From: Planctomycetes bacterium syqfu
GTDB taxonomy: Bacteria; Planctomycetota; Phycisphaerae; Phycisphaerales; Phycisphaeraceae
NCBI GenBank assembly: GCA_020974905.1
Contig: CP087563.1
Coordinates: 1,612,001-1,676,000, forward strand
DNA: 64,000 nucleotides
Direction of reading: 5' to 3'
The notes beneath the pieces were generated by a model. That model was given only the letters and a program-made list of their open reading frames with translations. It was not told the origin of the DNA and searched no databases. Below are positions 35,210-44,612 of this stretch, in pieces (the first letter of the stretch is position 1; every line of letters starts with the position of its first letter). The position numbers and the translations under genes were made by a program.

Positions 35210-35965
35210 TTAATAAAACTTGTAGGTGAACTGGATTTTTTCGGTGTTGGTCATGTCCTGAAACATGTCCGTGGTGACACGACTGACGTGCCCGTCACCG
35301 TAGAGGAAGTTGCTGTTGTGCCCGGGGTGACCAGAGACATCGATATCCGGGTTAGGCCAACACCATGGCCAACTGCTTGAGGGCGTCGAGGAATTGGTCA
35401 GCGATAGGACCGGGTGGAAGTCGTAATACTGTTGGGTCGCGTACCACGTTGCACGCGCTTCGCCGTAAAGGAATCCGCGTGAATCGACAATCTCCAAACG
35501 TGGCAAGGGTGCAATGCGTCCACTGCCATAGTCGCGACGCCCGCCCATGTATTGGTTAATGCCATAGGTGAAGTTGTAACTCGGATCACGCAGCGGGGAG
35601 ACCTGTGTCCAGGCTTCAGGACACTTGATGGGTGAATCTTCGCCCCACCCGTTGTAGAGTCCAGCAGGAACGGCTTTTTCGTACCACTTGGTGGGACTGG
35701 TATCCACCCATGTCGCAGACCAACTGGTATCACCGTGTGTCGGCAAAATGCCGTTGCTATCGGCAGCATACGTCATGGCCCATGTCCCGATCTGCTTCAT
35801 GATCGAGCCACAGACAATCGCCCGAGAAGACTTGCGCGCCTGCCCCAAAGCGGGTAACAAAATAGAGATCAACAAGGCAATGATCGAAATCACCACCAAT
35901 AACTCAATGAGCGTAAAGCCAAATTGACGCGTCTGAGACGTGTCGTGTTTCGGGCGATTGATCAT
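35210..35965 (-). CDS. Type II pseudopilin with H-X-DG motif
   Basis: This 251-residue protein has the prepilin leader [20 protein letters not shown] and the C-terminal [16 protein letters not shown], the histidine and Asp-Gly motif of PVC-group pseudopilins. Between them is a Trp/Tyr/Gly-rich region that may bind carbohydrate. It lies beside a LacI regulator, a deacetylase and glycoside hydrolase genes, which suggests a part in sensing or holding polysaccharide on the surface (inference). AAGGAG lies 9 nt before ATG 35965. Two operator-like sites are in the gap toward lacI. Confidence 0.85.
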   Translation of the reverse strand: MINRPKHDTSQTRQFGFTLIELLVVISIIALLISILLPALGQARKSSRAIVCGSIMKQIGTWAMTYAADSNGILPTHGDTSWSATWVDTSPTKWYEKAVPAGLYNGWGEDSPIKCPEAWTQVSPLRDPSYNFTYGINQYMGGRRDYGSGRIAPLPRLEIVDSRGFLYGEARATWYATQQYYDFHPVLSLTNSSTPSSSWPWCWPNPDIDVSGHPGHNSNFLYGDGHVSRVTTDMFQDMTNTEKIQFTYKFY

Positions 35966-36100
35966 GCAGGGTCTCCTTGAGTCTGACAGGAAAAGAGACT
36001 TCGCCTGTCATTGAAACATCCAATATCCGTTGAACCAGGTCAATGAATCTTTTCCCAAACCAAACGTTGACCTGCTTGATGTCACTGTTATGATTAAATT

Positions 36101-36151
36101 CGCTAACGTTTAGCATTTCAAGCAAATTGATTGAATTCGCTAAAGTTTGCA
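36101..36151. promoter_or_regulatory. Pair of LacI-type operator-like sites
   Basis: CGCTAACGTTTAGCA (36101-36115) and CGCTAAAGTTTGCA (36139-36152), each preceded by AATT, are two similar near-palindromic sites about 38 nt apart in the gap between the pseudopilin and the LacI-family gene. They fit binding of the adjacent regulator, possibly with looping. Confidence 0.55.
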
Positions 36152-36232
36152 AATTCAAATTTAACCCAACAAAACACAATATGTTACAAAATAACGACTT
36201 GTATCAAAATAATTAAAGTGAGTTATTCTCAA

Positions 36233-37321
36233 ATGTCTGTAACGCTCAAGGAAATCGCTGCCGAGGCCGGTGTTTCGATTTACACCGTTTCGCGCGTCCT
36301 CAACGGGAAAAACAAGGACGCCTACCAACCGGCTGCCAGGCGCGCTGAAAAAATTCGTGATGTCGCCAGGCGGATGGGTTTCATCCCCAACGCCTCGGCT
36401 CGGGCCATGCGACGCAGCGGTCAGACCAAGGTCATCGGCCTGCTGGTTCCCGAGATTTATTTTGCAAGCATCGTCGACTTTGAGACCATGCTCGGCCTGA
36501 ATCAACGCCTTGAAGACCATGGTTACCTGCTCACGCTCATCCGCTCCACCGAAGTCTCCAAGCCGGCTCGTGACTTACCACAAGACTTGGCGGACGATCA
36601 GGACCGGGCGCAGTGGCTCGTCGAGCATCCCTCCCCCGTCTTTCAGGAACGGATGCTCGATGGCATGGTGGTCATGGGGCTCATCCCCCCCGCCATGTGC
36701 CAGTTGGTCAGTCATATCACCCCGGCTTGTCTCTGGCTGGATACCAACATCACCGAAGATCAAAACAGCCTCAGGCGCGATGAATTTGAAGCAGGCAAAC
36801 TCCTGGGTAAACAAATGCTCCGACGGGGATATCGCAAAATCATTGCCATCCTCCCAAGCTATCCCGAAGAGCCCGTCAGACACTACTCCTTTTCCGAACG
36901 CGTCCGTGGCATGATGTCCGTCGTCGAATCAACCGACGTGCAGGTCGAAGAAAAACTCCTCCAGTATATTGAGGATGACGAGTTCACCATCGCCCCTTTG
37001 CTCGAAGCAATCAAGGACCAATTAGCACCCGACGTGGCCATCATGGCAGCAACCGACCGCGTGGCCATCTCCCTGCTCGTGGAAATGGCATCGCTGGGTA
37101 TCCGACCCGGTGTCGATGTTGGCATCGCAGCCTGTGACCGGACTCGTTGGACCCAGTCCCACTGGCCGACACTCAGTTGCGTCGATGTTCAGCGTTTTGA
37201 CCTGGGTACACAGGCAGCGGACATGATCGTGTCCATCATCAAAAGCCCCAAACACACCTGTAAATCCAAGACCATCAAATGGGGGTGGCATGAAGGCAAG
37301 ACCCTCCCCGCCGTCAAATAA
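36233..37321 (+). CDS. LacI-family transcriptional regulator
   Basis: This 362-residue protein has the LacI helix-turn-helix (VTLKEIAAEAGVSIYTVSRV near 3-22), hinge, and a periplasmic-binding-like effector domain (about 68-345). It should repress genes for carbohydrate use and release them when a sugar binds. The effector domain has an extra loop after residue 105. Start ATG 36233 gives the standard HTH position; its ribosome site is weak. It is divergent from the pseudopilin-deacetylase pair and upstream of the large glycoside hydrolase. Confidence 0.92.
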   Translation: MSVTLKEIAAEAGVSIYTVSRVLNGKNKDAYQPAARRAEKIRDVARRMGFIPNASARAMRRSGQTKVIGLLVPEIYFASIVDFETMLGLNQRLEDHGYLLTLIRSTEVSKPARDLPQDLADDQDRAQWLVEHPSPVFQERMLDGMVVMGLIPPAMCQLVSHITPACLWLDTNITEDQNSLRRDEFEAGKLLGKQMLRRGYRKIIAILPSYPEEPVRHYSFSERVRGMMSVVESTDVQVEEKLLQYIEDDEFTIAPLLEAIKDQLAPDVAIMAATDRVAISLLVEMASLGIRPGVDVGIAACDRTRWTQSHWPTLSCVDVQRFDLGTQAADMIVSIIKSPKHTCKSKTIKWGWHEGKTLPAVK

Positions 37322-37401
37322 ACGCAACACAAATATTTCATCACCGCATAATCACTAACTGCGACACACCCTGTCGCTGATTCGACACACCGGAGACACA
37401 C

Positions 37402-40011
37402 ATGAAGCGTATTGTTCTGCATCTGTCCTTGTTCCTCACACTCGCTCTATCGAGTCTGACCTTCGCTCAAACGGACAACGATTGGTTTGACTTCTGCCCG
37501 CCATGGGATGACGCAACGCCGGGGACCATCACCGACATGTCGCATCTCAACGTCAAACCTGCAGGCAAGAACGGCTATATCCAAACCAAGGGCGATGTCT
37601 TCATCGAATCCAACACCGGTGACCGCATCCGATTCCTGGCAACCAACACCACGGCATGGCACTGCTTCCCCGATAAAGCTGCTGCGGAAAAAGGCGAAGC
37701 GCGTATGGCCAAGTTCGGCATCAACCTTGTCCGACTCCATCACATGGACAACATCTGGAGCATCCACACCGGCTCAAGTATCTGGAAACGTGACAGCAAA
37801 GGGGCTCTGCACATCGACCCCGAACAACTGGACAAACTCGACTACTTCGTCGCCCAACTCAAAAAACACGGCATCTACGTCAACATCAACCTCAAGGTCA
37901 GCAAAGAGGTTTCACCTGCAGACGGATTCCCCAAAGCCATCGAAGAACTGGATAAATTCAAATATCACAAACGCGTTGACCGCTTTGATCGCTTGATGAT
38001 TGAACACCAGAAAAAATATGCACGTGATTTACTCACGCACGTCAATCCCTACACCAAACTCACCTATGCCAATGATCCGGCGGTGGCAGTTGTGGAGATC
38101 AACAACGAAAACGGCCTGCTCGGATTTACATGGGGCTCCATCGGTGCCGGTCTGGAAAAACTCCCCCAACCCTATCTCGGTGATCTTCAAGCACGCTGGA
38201 ATGACTGGCTTAAAACGAAGTACAACTCGGATACGCAACTTGCCAAAGCCTGGCAGGATGACACCCCCATCCAATCCGAGCCGGTGTTTGATGCCAAGAG
38301 CAAATGGGGCTTGGGCACACAGGGCGCAGCTCAAGGCAAACTCAATCAATCAGCAGACGGTCCAATGCATATCGCCATCTCAAAAGCCGATGGCAAGAGC
38401 TATCACATTGAACTGCATCGGCCCAACATTCACATTCAGGATGACTACAGCTATGTCCTGTCCTTCAAAGCCAAGGCCGCATCGCCGCGACAGATCAGTG
38501 TCTCAGTCATGCGTGATCGCGAAGACTACCGCAGTGCCGGCCTGCTGAAAAACATCAAACTCAACACGGATTGGCAGGACTTTGAAATCACCTTTCAGGG
38601 TTACAAGGTCGATCCCGGTCACACGCGTTTGACCTTTAAAATGGGGCAATCCGACAGCGATGTGTGGCTTGATGATGTTGCCATCACCCCCGGTTCCAAG
38701 GGCATCGGACTTCTGGATGGTGAATCCCTTGCAAAAGGCAATGTCCATATCCCCACCGCTTTCAGCGAGCAACAACGCAAGGATTGGCTGAGTTTTCTCG
38801 TCGATCTTGAGACGAAGTTCGCAAGAGAAATGCGCAGCTACCTGAAAAACGATCTGGGCGTCAAAGCCATGATCATCGACAGCCAGATCAATTGGGGTGG
38901 TATGGCAGGTTACGAACGTGAAAAACACATGGACTATGCAGACGTCCATACCTATTGGCAACACCCCCACTTCCCCGGCAAACCCTGGGACCGTGGCAAC
39001 TGGACCATCGAAAACAGCTCTCTGATCAATACCTGGGCACAAGGCAAAACCGGCACCCTCGACAAGCTTGCGATCCTTCGCATGATGGATCGGCCTTACA
39101 GTGTTTCAGAATATGACCATTCAGCTCCGTCGGAGTACAACAGCGAATGCATGCCCCTGCTGGCAACCATTGCTGCGACGCAGGATTGGGATGCGATTTA
39201 CAGCTTTGAGTATGGCCCATGGAATAGTGCCAAAGAGCAAAACCGCATCTCGCAATTTTTCGATCATGGTTCGCATCCCGCCAAGATCACGTTTTATCCT
39301 GCTGCTGCTGTGATTTTCCGCCAAGGCGCGTTAACACCCAATCGCAGTGAAGGTGTTCTCCAATTAGCGGACCGCCCCTACCTGCAGGCTGACCGTGTGC
39401 AGGATGCCTGGCGGAAGACCGATGCGTCACTCAAAGCGACGGATGTTCTGTCCAGCCGCATGGGCATGCAATATGCAACGAGTCCATCTCAGACGAAGAT
39501 GCGTTATGACGAAATGGTTCCCGCACAAGTCACCGCAGGTGAACCGCAAATTCGCAAGGTCGATGAAGGTGGCATCTTCACCGCTTTCTCCGACAAGGCT
39601 GCTGTCATCGCAGGCCAGATCGGCGGGGAGTCCGCCCATGCTGGCGTTCTTGAAATCCAATGCCCAACCTTCGAAAAGAACTTTGGCACGCTGACACTTA
39701 CTGCGATGGATCAAAAAGAAATCACCAACTCCAAAAGCCTGCTGCTCACTGCCGTAGCCCAAGCACGCAACCAGGACATGACTTGGAATGAGTATCACAA
39801 CAGTGTCGGCAAAAACTGGGGACATGGCCCCACACAGGTTCTGGCGGTCCCCGGCAAAGTCACCATTCATTCACAGTCAGCCAACAAAGTCTATGCATTG
39901 GATCAGACCGGCAACCGCGACCACGAAGTCACCGTCAAACGCGTTGGCAAAACAATCACATTCGACATCTCCGGCGAACACAAAACCGTCTGGTATGAGT
40001 TGACGGAATAA
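37402..40011 (+). CDS. Large secreted clan GH-A glycoside hydrolase with inserted CBM
   Basis: This 869-residue protein begins with a signal peptide (1-22, ending LTFAQ). A TIM-barrel cellulase-like domain is interrupted by a CBM4/9-like jelly-roll (about 305-430) and resumes to about 650. A C-terminal beta region ends the protein. The likely acid/base is Glu of VEINNENG (near 236) and the likely nucleophile Glu of YSVSEYDHSAPSEY (near 569), as in clan GH-A families. The exact family (GH42- or GH5-like) cannot be set by eye. GGAG before the ATG supports the start. It follows lacI by 80 nt and is probably controlled by it. Confidence 0.75.
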   Translation: MKRIVLHLSLFLTLALSSLTFAQTDNDWFDFCPPWDDATPGTITDMSHLNVKPAGKNGYIQTKGDVFIESNTGDRIRFLATNTTAWHCFPDKAAAEKGEARMAKFGINLVRLHHMDNIWSIHTGSSIWKRDSKGALHIDPEQLDKLDYFVAQLKKHGIYVNINLKVSKEVSPADGFPKAIEELDKFKYHKRVDRFDRLMIEHQKKYARDLLTHVNPYTKLTYANDPAVAVVEINNENGLLGFTWGSIGAGLEKLPQPYLGDLQARWNDWLKTKYNSDTQLAKAWQDDTPIQSEPVFDAKSKWGLGTQGAAQGKLNQSADGPMHIAISKADGKSYHIELHRPNIHIQDDYSYVLSFKAKAASPRQISVSVMRDREDYRSAGLLKNIKLNTDWQDFEITFQGYKVDPGHTRLTFKMGQSDSDVWLDDVAITPGSKGIGLLDGESLAKGNVHIPTAFSEQQRKDWLSFLVDLETKFAREMRSYLKNDLGVKAMIIDSQINWGGMAGYEREKHMDYADVHTYWQHPHFPGKPWDRGNWTIENSSLINTWAQGKTGTLDKLAILRMMDRPYSVSEYDHSAPSEYNSECMPLLATIAATQDWDAIYSFEYGPWNSAKEQNRISQFFDHGSHPAKITFYPAAAVIFRQGALTPNRSEGVLQLADRPYLQADRVQDAWRKTDASLKATDVLSSRMGMQYATSPSQTKMRYDEMVPAQVTAGEPQIRKVDEGGIFTAFSDKAAVIAGQIGGESAHAGVLEIQCPTFEKNFGTLTLTAMDQKEITNSKSLLLTAVAQARNQDMTWNEYHNSVGKNWGHGPTQVLAVPGKVTIHSQSANKVYALDQTGNRDHEVTVKRVGKTITFDISGEHKTVWYELTE

Positions 40012-40027
40012 ACAACACGATCAATAC

Positions 40028-40142
40028 ACAAGCCGCCAGATGAGACCACAAAGTGAACGAATCTGACGGGTAGCTCAGTCAATCAATGCACTGGGGATAC
40101 CCGTCAGATTCACTCCCGTTGGTCATTCATCTGGCGGCTTGT
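40028..40142. repeat. Nested 115-nt palindrome
   Basis: ACAAGCCGCCAGATGA (40028-40043) pairs perfectly with 40127-40142. Inside, GAATCTGACGGGTA (40059-40072) pairs perfectly with 40098-40111. It starts 16 nt after the glycoside hydrolase stop. A T-rich stretch follows (CTTTTAATT), so it may end transcription, but the size and double-stem layout are unusual. Confidence 0.75.
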
Positions 40143-40196
40143 CTTTTAATTGCAATGATCGCTATTTTTACAGCGAATATTTGTATTGCCAAGATC

Positions 40197-40289
40197 CGTC
40201 ATTCCCGCGAAGGCGGGAATCCAGTGGCATACAGTAGACGCATGCAGATATCACTGAACTCCCGCTTTCCGGGGCGAGTGGGAGTGACG
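40197..40289. repeat. REPIN-like repeat, copy 3
   Basis: The left arm CGTCATTCCCGCGAAGGCGG then GAATCCAGTGGCAT matches copies 1 and 4; the right arm (CACTGAACTCCCGC to GGGAGTGACG) has an insertion of several bases in its GC-rich core. It is in the gap between convergent genes. Confidence 0.78.
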
Positions 40290-40331
40290 TTGATATGATC
40301 ACTTGTATGTTGTGTTACGAAGCCATGATTT

Positions 40332-41360
40332 TCAAAGCAGCTTTTCCAGTGCTTTGAATGCGGGGTCGGCGTAGAAACGATGACCGCCGTTGCCGATGAC
40401 CAGCTTGACTTTGTTCTCTACGCCTGCAGCTTTGTAAATCGACTTGATCTGTTTAAACGCCTTACGGACACCCGGCAACGGGAAGATTTCATCCTCGCGA
40501 CCGGCAACCACCACCAACGGACGCGGTGCAATCAAGCCGACCACATCGCCGGACTCCGCAAAGTTGAGCAGGTCGGGAATGTAGTTATCCGCACAGTGAT
40601 AAATCGACATGATCGATTGGGCATAAGTACACGTGCTGCAGGACGGCATGGCATAGGCGATGCGTTTGGGCATGGTCGCTGCTGCAAAGGTCGTGATACT
40701 CCCGCCACCGGAGTTCCCCATAATGCCGACGTTTTTCATATTGCAATCACCACGACTTTGCAGGTAGTCAATCCCACGGTCGACATCGTAAACACGTTCG
40801 CCAGCCAAAGTCCGACCGAGCATCAGCGCATGCATGGCTGCATCATGACAGGTGTGATCACTCTTGATTTTCTGGGCTGTCTCAGCGCGATAACCAAAGG
40901 CACGTTGCTCGATACACAATGCCGCAAGACCACGCTTCATGCAGTGGAGGGCAAAGTCGCGATCTCCCTGGATCACCATGGATTTGAACTCATCATCCAA
41001 CGCAACGCCGATGGAATTGTGCATGCCCGTGGAATGGCCCTGCAAGCAGATCACGAAGTTGTATGGCGGTTTGACGTCTTTGGGTAGACACACATAGGCC
41101 AGCACATCCGCACCAGGCTCGCTGGCAAAGCTGATCTTCTCGATGGTACCCAGTTCGTGATCCTGCTTCCAAAGTGTCTTGGGTTTAAGCGGGAGACGCT
41201 CTTTGGGCATCTTGTCCAGGCCTAGCAATTTGCAGAGTTTATTGCGGAGTTTACGCTGCCAACTGGCAAAGTCCTGTGAAGGATCAAATGCCATGGCCTG
41301 CCTGGTCTGTTTGACGAGATGTTGATGTACCAATGACGGTGAGAGTTTCGCAGAGGCCAT
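40332..41360 (-). CDS. Alpha/beta-hydrolase (acetyl-xylan-esterase-like)
   Basis: This 342-residue protein has the alpha/beta-hydrolase core with VICLQGHSTGMH (oxyanion region), the nucleophile elbow GIMGNSGGGSITT (Ser near 222), a late Asp in VVAGREDEIFPL and the His of IGNGGHRFY. This layout is that of the dienelactone hydrolase/acetyl xylan esterase group (abhydrolase_7). No signal peptide is seen, so it should act in the cytoplasm on oligosaccharides or other esters. AGGAG lies upstream of ATG 41360. It follows the alpha/alpha-toroid gene on the same strand. Confidence 0.8.
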   Translation of the reverse strand: MASAKLSPSLVHQHLVKQTRQAMAFDPSQDFASWQRKLRNKLCKLLGLDKMPKERLPLKPKTLWKQDHELGTIEKISFASEPGADVLAYVCLPKDVKPPYNFVICLQGHSTGMHNSIGVALDDEFKSMVIQGDRDFALHCMKRGLAALCIEQRAFGYRAETAQKIKSDHTCHDAAMHALMLGRTLAGERVYDVDRGIDYLQSRGDCNMKNVGIMGNSGGGSITTFAAATMPKRIAYAMPSCSTCTYAQSIMSIYHCADNYIPDLLNFAESGDVVGLIAPRPLVVVAGREDEIFPLPGVRKAFKQIKSIYKAAGVENKVKLVIGNGGHRFYADPAFKALEKLL

Positions 41361-41405
41361 GATTGCTCCTGGTGTTTGGGCGTCATATCAGTTGTAGCGG
41401 ATCAG

Positions 41406-43073
41406 TTAATCAAGATACCCCTGGCAGACGGTTGGAACCTGCACTTGCAAGTCCTGCCATGATGCTGAGTATCCGTTGTGGCCAACGGGTTCAATCGCCA
41501 GTTTGTCGGTCGATGCGTTCTGTGACAGGGGAATGAGTTCCAGCGCGCAGGCCAGTTTAAAATCGTTGACCTGATTCAGGTCAATCTCTTTGGGCTGACC
41601 TTGATAACCGATGGCTTTAAGTGTGACACCGCGTTCCATCTGGCCAATCTCCCATTTGACGGCCTGCCCCATGAAGCTGGCAAAACCGGTGTGCAGAACC
41701 GCGCGATAATCACCGGCAGACAGTTCATAGCGGTGTTCATCAATGGCATCAATATTCACACCAATGCCCTCCAACTCCCATTGCAGGGCCAACTCTGTAA
41801 ACGTGAAGATGGGCTTTTCCGGGCAATCCAGAGTGATATGGGTGTCACCACGATCATTCACAAAACTCAATGCACATAGCACTCGGTGATCGACTTGATG
41901 CGTCCGGATCATGCCCGATGCAAAGTCGTACCCGTCATGCATGAGGCGAACGCGCAACGATACGGCTGGATCCTGATCCGTCTTCCAGTAAGCGAGTATC
42001 GGGCGGCGTTGGTTCCAGGTGTCTTCCCAATTGATCGAACCGAGTGTCGCAATGTCGTTCATCCAGGTTGTACCAATTTGTGATTGGGCTTGATGCTTGA
42101 TGAACTGACGCTGAATAAAGATCGGCGTCTGAGTTTTCTCTGGTGTAAAGAGGCTTTGCAACTCAACCGGACACGGCTGGGTCGGCACCATCGCGGCAAC
42201 GGCGTCGGCGACAGCATGATTCAGTGGATGCAGCGGGATACGCTGATCCAAACCCTCCTCAAGGATTTGCACTGCCATGGGACCGATGAGTTGCGAATAC
42301 GCACGCGCGTGCGGGCCGGCCCATTGGTGCGTCGCGGGATGGAAATGCTCGCCGATGACTTCCCATGCCTTGACCAACAGTTCATGACTCAAAGCGCGAA
42401 CCAACGGGTCTTCACAGAACAGGAAGATGCGCGAGAGTTCCTCAAGAAGCACAATGCTGTAGGTCGGCGAGTTGTACTCGGTAAATGAGCCATTGGCAGC
42501 CACGTGATCAACGACATTCTGCAGTCGGATCTGGGCATATTTGAGCAACCGTGGTTCGGAGAGTAACTCCCCTGCTGCTGCGGTACATCCGGCTCCCATG
42601 ACAGCAATGTTGGTGTAGCCAGCATGCATGTTCCGTCGGAAGATCGACCAGGCGGCATGATCCAGCGCGGCTCTCATGCGCTTAACCAATGCGTCATCCA
42701 ATTGGTCGGCATGACACTTGAGCATCTGCGCGATACGTACGCCGATGAAGTCCGCCCAGTTCCAGTCCGGCGGTGACATCTCTTCCAGAGACTCTTCAAA
42801 TGTCCATGGCCAGATGCCAAAGGTCTTTTTCGTAGGGTCGGTTTCCTGAAGATCCAGAACCTGGTTAACGATTTTGGGAACCCGTTCCGATGCCTGCGGA
42901 TCATTGGCGACGAGCAATGCCAAGGCATAGTCCATAGCTTCGCGGGTGTGATGCACCCATGTCCCCTCGGGAATCAGCGAATGATACCCCGGACCTTTGA
43001 AGGCTTTGCCGGGCAAGGATGTCTTGGGATCGAGAGTGGGTTGGTAATGTTGCAGATAGGCCTGAAGGTCCAT
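41406..43073 (-). CDS. Uncharacterised probable alpha/alpha-toroid protein
   Basis: This 555-residue cytoplasmic protein looks like an alpha/alpha toroid followed by beta-strands, the layout of heparinase-like lyases and some glycoside hydrolases. Visible conserved-looking blocks are FGIWPWTFEESLEEM (near 85), NWADFIGVRIAQML, RRNMHAGYTNIAVMGAGC (near 147-164) and NGSFTEYNSPTYSIVLLEEL (near 195). I do not recognise the family and assign no reaction. The His-Ala-Gly-Tyr and Glu-Tyr-Asn segments could hold catalytic residues. It is 46 nt upstream of the esterase gene, so a shared carbohydrate pathway is likely. Confidence 0.6.
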   Translation of the reverse strand: MDLQAYLQHYQPTLDPKTSLPGKAFKGPGYHSLIPEGTWVHHTREAMDYALALLVANDPQASERVPKIVNQVLDLQETDPTKKTFGIWPWTFEESLEEMSPPDWNWADFIGVRIAQMLKCHADQLDDALVKRMRAALDHAAWSIFRRNMHAGYTNIAVMGAGCTAAAGELLSEPRLLKYAQIRLQNVVDHVAANGSFTEYNSPTYSIVLLEELSRIFLFCEDPLVRALSHELLVKAWEVIGEHFHPATHQWAGPHARAYSQLIGPMAVQILEEGLDQRIPLHPLNHAVADAVAAMVPTQPCPVELQSLFTPEKTQTPIFIQRQFIKHQAQSQIGTTWMNDIATLGSINWEDTWNQRRPILAYWKTDQDPAVSLRVRLMHDGYDFASGMIRTHQVDHRVLCALSFVNDRGDTHITLDCPEKPIFTFTELALQWELEGIGVNIDAIDEHRYELSAGDYRAVLHTGFASFMGQAVKWEIGQMERGVTLKAIGYQGQPKEIDLNQVNDFKLACALELIPLSQNASTDKLAIEPVGHNGYSASWQDLQVQVPTVCQGYLD

Positions 43074-43243
43074 GCCTGTTTCCTTGGCAAGTGGAGCGAA
43101 TGAAAAACAAGCATGTCATTATGAAAGCTCCTGATCCCATAACAAGGGGGTAAGGTCGATTTTACGGATTTTTTCGCATATTTATGTCCAAAGACCATCA
43201 GGACATGCCTGCGCGTCTGACATCTGGAGCGGGTCTGGTTATC

Positions 43244-44443
43244 ATGTCTGGCATGCAAGACATACAGAACACACTCAAAGAACTCCAACGCGGCGTCGAC
43301 AGCATCTACAGCATTGAAGAACTCAAGCGAAAGCTCGAATCCGGCCGCACGTTGAATATCAAACTCGGCATGGACCCCACGGCCCCGGATATCCACATGG
43401 GACATACCGTGGTCCTTCGGAAGATGCGTCAGTTCCAGGACCTTGGCCACAAAGCCACCCTGATCATCGGCGACTACACCGCTAAGATCGGTGACCCCAC
43501 CGGTCGTGACACCACGCGCCCGATTCTGGATGAAGCGACCATCGCTGCCAACGCCGAAACCTATCTCCAACAGGCGGGCAAGATTCTTGATACCTCCGAA
43601 GACAAACTCGAAGTCCGTTACAACTCCGAGTGGCTGGCCAAGCTCAGCTTTGCCGACGTGCTCAAACTCACCGGGCAGGTCACCGTCGGCCAGATGCTCC
43701 ACCGCGAGAACTTCAAGAACCGCATGGCTCAGGAAAAAGAGATCATGATCAGCGAGTTCATGTACCCACTGATGCAGGCCTATGACTCCGTGGTGATCAA
43801 GGCGGATGTTGAACTCGGTGGTACGGACCAGACCTTCAACAACCTTATGGGACGCCAACTCCAGGAACGTGACGGCCAGGAAAAACAGGTCGTCATCGTC
43901 ATGCCGATTCTCGTCGGACTTGATGGCCATGAGAAGATGAGCAAGTCCAAGGGCAATTACATCGGGGTGACCGACGAACCCAACGACATGTTCGGCAAAG
44001 TCATGAGCATTCCCGACAGCCTGATGAAAAATTACTACGAACTGCTCACCAGCATACCCGCGCCGCGCATCGGTTCATTGCTTGATGAACAGGAAACCCA
44101 CCCACGTGAAGCCAAGGACATTCTCGGTCGCGTGATCGTCGAGGAGTTCCACTCTCCCGAAGCCGCGGTGGCTGCCAGCGAGGAATTCCGTCGCCGGTTT
44201 GCTGAAAACCAATTGCCAACCGACCTGGAAACCATCAGCATTTCTGAGAACCCCATCGGACTGCTCAATCTTATCTGCGAAGCCGGGTTTGCATCCAGTA
44301 ACTCCGAAGCCCGCCGGTTTGTCCAACAAGGGGCAGTGAGTCTGGATAACGACAAGATCACCGACCCCAAGGCTCAGGTCACCGTCTCGGGAACTCAGGT
44401 TCTGAAAGTCGGCAAACGCAAGATTTGTCAGATTCAAGCCTGA
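43244..44443 (+). CDS. tyrS: Tyrosyl-tRNA synthetase
   Basis: This protein of about 399 residues charges tRNA-Tyr. It has the class I signatures LGMDPTAPDIHMGHTVVLRK (HIGH-type HMGH, near 43-62) and KMSKSKGNYIG (near 227), the Tyr-binding block with GGTDQTFNNLMG (near 190), and a C-terminal S4 RNA-binding domain. It matches the TyrRS-TyrZ-like branch with HMGH. The start is uncertain: ATG at 43244 or 43253 is preferred, while 43184 would add 20 residues. It stands between divergent and convergent unrelated genes. Confidence 0.95.
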   Translation: MSGMQDIQNTLKELQRGVDSIYSIEELKRKLESGRTLNIKLGMDPTAPDIHMGHTVVLRKMRQFQDLGHKATLIIGDYTAKIGDPTGRDTTRPILDEATIAANAETYLQQAGKILDTSEDKLEVRYNSEWLAKLSFADVLKLTGQVTVGQMLHRENFKNRMAQEKEIMISEFMYPLMQAYDSVVIKADVELGGTDQTFNNLMGRQLQERDGQEKQVVIVMPILVGLDGHEKMSKSKGNYIGVTDEPNDMFGKVMSIPDSLMKNYYELLTSIPAPRIGSLLDEQETHPREAKDILGRVIVEEFHSPEAAVAASEEFRRRFAENQLPTDLETISISENPIGLLNLICEAGFASSNSEARRFVQQGAVSLDNDKITDPKAQVTVSGTQVLKVGKRKICQIQA

Positions 44444-44612
44444 TCGTAATCGGACTCTGATGACAAAATGTCCGTTTGTAGGTTGTGTATCGTTGAAAAA
44501 AGCGATCCACGTTTACCAATAACCCAAGTGGACGCACAGTGTAATCGATGATTGACATAACACTGAATCAGCTACCCGCTGTCTCAGGTGACGTTGCACA
44601 TTTGTGCACTTT

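Noticed and set aside
42974-43930. 318-codon open frame opposite tyrS
   Set aside because: Overlaps the tyrS catalytic core and the start of the toroid-protein gene; no domain visible.
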